DNA of 5,649 nt from Deltaproteobacteria bacterium UBA3076 (GTDB taxonomy: Bacteria; Desulfobacterota; Dissulfuribacteria; Dissulfuribacterales; UBA3076). The position numbers and the translations under genes are program-made. The DNA is taken from positions 1-5,649 of the forward strand of contig DFBQ01000239.1 in assembly GCA_002367355.1 (NCBI GenBank), written 5' to 3'. Positions 4,475-5,649 of the stretch are shown piece by piece; positions within the stretch are counted from its first letter, which is position 1, and every line of letters begins with the position of its first letter. Under the pieces are notes generated by a model. The model was not told the origin of the DNA. It saw only the letters and a program-made list of their open reading frames with translations, and made no database searches.

Positions 4475-5524
4475 GTGAAAGATGAATCACTCTATGCCCA
4501 GGCGGGCGTAAACATAGATAAGGCCAATGAATTAGTAAAAAAAATACGGCCGATGGTCGCCTCCACCTTCAAGCGCGGAGTGCTCACGGAGATCGGCGGC
4601 TTTGCCGGTCTTTTTGCCCTTGACCTTGATCGGTACCATGAGCCTGTCCTGGTCTCTTCAACTGACGGCGTAGGGACCAAAATCAAGATCGCCACCCTGT
4701 GCAACATGCATGAGACCATTGGGATCGACCTCGTTGCAATGTGTGTTAACGACATACTGGTATGCGGGGCCAAGCCACTGTTTTTCCTGGACTACTTTGC
4801 CACAGGCGAGCTGGATCCTGAAAAAGCAACAGATATTATAAAGGGTATTACAGATGGATGCAAAGAGGCAGGCTGTTCCCTTATCGGCGGCGAGACTGCT
4901 GAAATGCCCGGGCTTTATGCAGAAAATGACTATGACCTTGCAGGATTCGCTGTTGGAGTCGTGAACAGGGACAAGATCATTGACGGCTCTGAAATAGGTG
5001 TAGGCCAAGTGATGATAGGCCTGTCATCAACCGGACTCCATAGCAACGGTTTTTCCCTGGTGCGAAAGATCTGTTTTGAAAAACTCGGGCTTAGCGTCTC
5101 GGACAAAGTGCCCGGGATCGGAGAACTTAGCCTGGGAGAAGTGTTACTAACACCCACAAAGATATATTCCAGCACAATCAACCACCTGCTCAAGCAGCAA
5201 CGAATCACCGGCATGGTGCACATCACGGGTGGCGCTTTCCTGGATAATATACCCAGGATACTCCCCAAATCCTGCCGGGCAGTGATCAAAAAGGACAGTT
5301 GGCCAATCCCGCCCATTTTTCATTTCTTACAGGAAAAAGGCAACATATCTGAAGAAGAAATGTTCCGGACATTCAACTGCGGTATCGGTATGGTACTCAT
5401 AGTGCCCGAGGCCGACACACAGGACCTGCTTTTCCAGACCCATGCACTTGACGCACAAGCCTTTGTTATCGGTCATATAGAAGAGAGAGAGCCTGAAAAA
5501 CCGCCGGTGATATTTCAGACATGA
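4475..5524 (+). CDS. purM: Phosphoribosylformylglycinamidine cyclo-ligase (AIR synthetase)
   Basis: Cytosolic enzyme of de novo purine synthesis. It uses ATP to cyclise formylglycinamidine ribonucleotide (FGAM) to aminoimidazole ribonucleotide (AIR), which also feeds thiamine pyrimidine synthesis. The 349-residue product has the usual family length. Residues count from GTG 4475: the ATP/phosphate loop STDGVGTK is at 62-69, GIDLVAMCVND at 83-93, GGETAEMPG at 138-146, GLHSNGFSLVRK at 187-198, HITGGAFLDNIPR at 249-261 and FNCGIGM at 300-306. The whole chain is co-linear with E. coli PurM. One small departure is GGA rather than GGG in the HITGG(G) loop. The start is set by the AGGAG at 4464-4468. 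No other purine genes are adjacent in the window. A repeat array follows 60 bases after the stop, and there is no clear terminator. Confidence 0.98.
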   Translation: MKDESLYAQAGVNIDKANELVKKIRPMVASTFKRGVLTEIGGFAGLFALDLDRYHEPVLVSSTDGVGTKIKIATLCNMHETIGIDLVAMCVNDILVCGAKPLFFLDYFATGELDPEKATDIIKGITDGCKEAGCSLIGGETAEMPGLYAENDYDLAGFAVGVVNRDKIIDGSEIGVGQVMIGLSSTGLHSNGFSLVRKICFEKLGLSVSDKVPGIGELSLGEVLLTPTKIYSSTINHLLKQQRITGMVHITGGAFLDNIPRILPKSCRAVIKKDSWPIPPIFHFLQEKGNISEEEMFRTFNCGIGMVLIVPEADTQDLLFQTHALDAQAFVIGHIEEREPEKPPVIFQT

Positions 5525-5587
5525 GTACATTTCAAAAAACAGATTCCGCTCAAAATGCCTCAGATGCATCCCTTTGTAGATAATGGT

Positions 5588-5615
5588 GAATGTTGAATGC
5601 TGAATGTTGAAGTGT
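5588..5615. repeat. Heptamer tandem array, family A, second copy (four units)
   Basis: GAATGTT, GAATGCT, GAATGTT and GAAGTGT form four 7-bp units downstream of purM. They share the 12-mer GAATGTTGAATG with the array at 777-818, in the same orientation. As with that copy, the array runs directly into a potential start codon (GTG 5614). The intervening stretch 5525-5587 shows no gene and no stem followed by a T-run. Confidence 0.7.
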
Positions 5616-5649
5616 GGAAAAAGATTTAAAAGACATATACCTTAATTCA
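5614..5649 (+). CDS. Possible start of a further gene cut by the window edge
   Basis: A GTG at the end of the heptamer array opens a frame of 12 codons, VEKDLKDIYLNS, that runs off the window. The composition is protein-like, and this would repeat the arrangement seen at 814, where a family A array ends at a start codon. There is no good ribosome-binding site, and 12 codons are far too few to be sure. I cannot name a product. Confidence 0.2.
   Translation, partial: MEKDLKDIYLNS

Noticed and set aside
4930..5316. Minus-strand frame of 128 codons
   Set aside because: It is a shadow of purM.

Overview
The window looks like a chromosomal stretch of an anaerobic bacterium, most likely of the Desulfobacterota / deltaproteobacterial kind. 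That assignment is an inference from gene content (a radical SAM enzyme, a cysteine-rich metal-binding-type protein, an orphan NMT1/THI5-like lipoprotein) and from the many short repeats. No rRNA or other marker settles it.

Layout. Positions 1-813 hold no intact large gene. This part contains an AT-rich leader, a roughly 115-bp palindromic element (147-262), two tiny overlapping reading frames (337-492 and 489-602), and a frameshifted, truncated remnant of a response-regulator receiver domain (626-749). An array of 7-bp repeats (777-818) then runs into the start region of a substrate-binding lipoprotein gene (814-1947, +). That gene's stop codon lies inside a second 7-bp array, folded as an inverted repeat (1943-2022), which fills the gap to the stop codon of a convergent radical SAM gene (3087-2023, -). 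Upstream of the radical SAM gene, on the same strand, come a 28-bp-arm REP-like inverted repeat (3126-3197), a TadA/CMP-dCMP-family deaminase (3831-3259, -) and a small cysteine-rich protein (4361-3807, -). The last two overlap by 25 bp. Divergently, purM (AIR synthetase, de novo purine synthesis) runs from a GTG at 4475 to 5524 (+). It is followed by more 7-bp repeats of the first family and possibly the start of another gene at the right edge.

How the genes may work together. The cysteine-rich protein and the deaminase are almost certainly co-transcribed, and the radical SAM gene may be the distal gene of that unit. PurM stands across a 113-bp divergent promoter region. The substrate-binding protein has no permease or ATPase gene here. 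No pathway joins all of these genes with confidence.

The most unusual signal is the repeat content. Short tandem arrays with unit lengths of 7, 7 and 8 bp, in three sequence families, sit at or inside gene boundaries. One 8-bp array of six units lies in frame inside the radical SAM coding sequence just before its GGEPT motif. Any change that is not a multiple of three units would switch that gene off.
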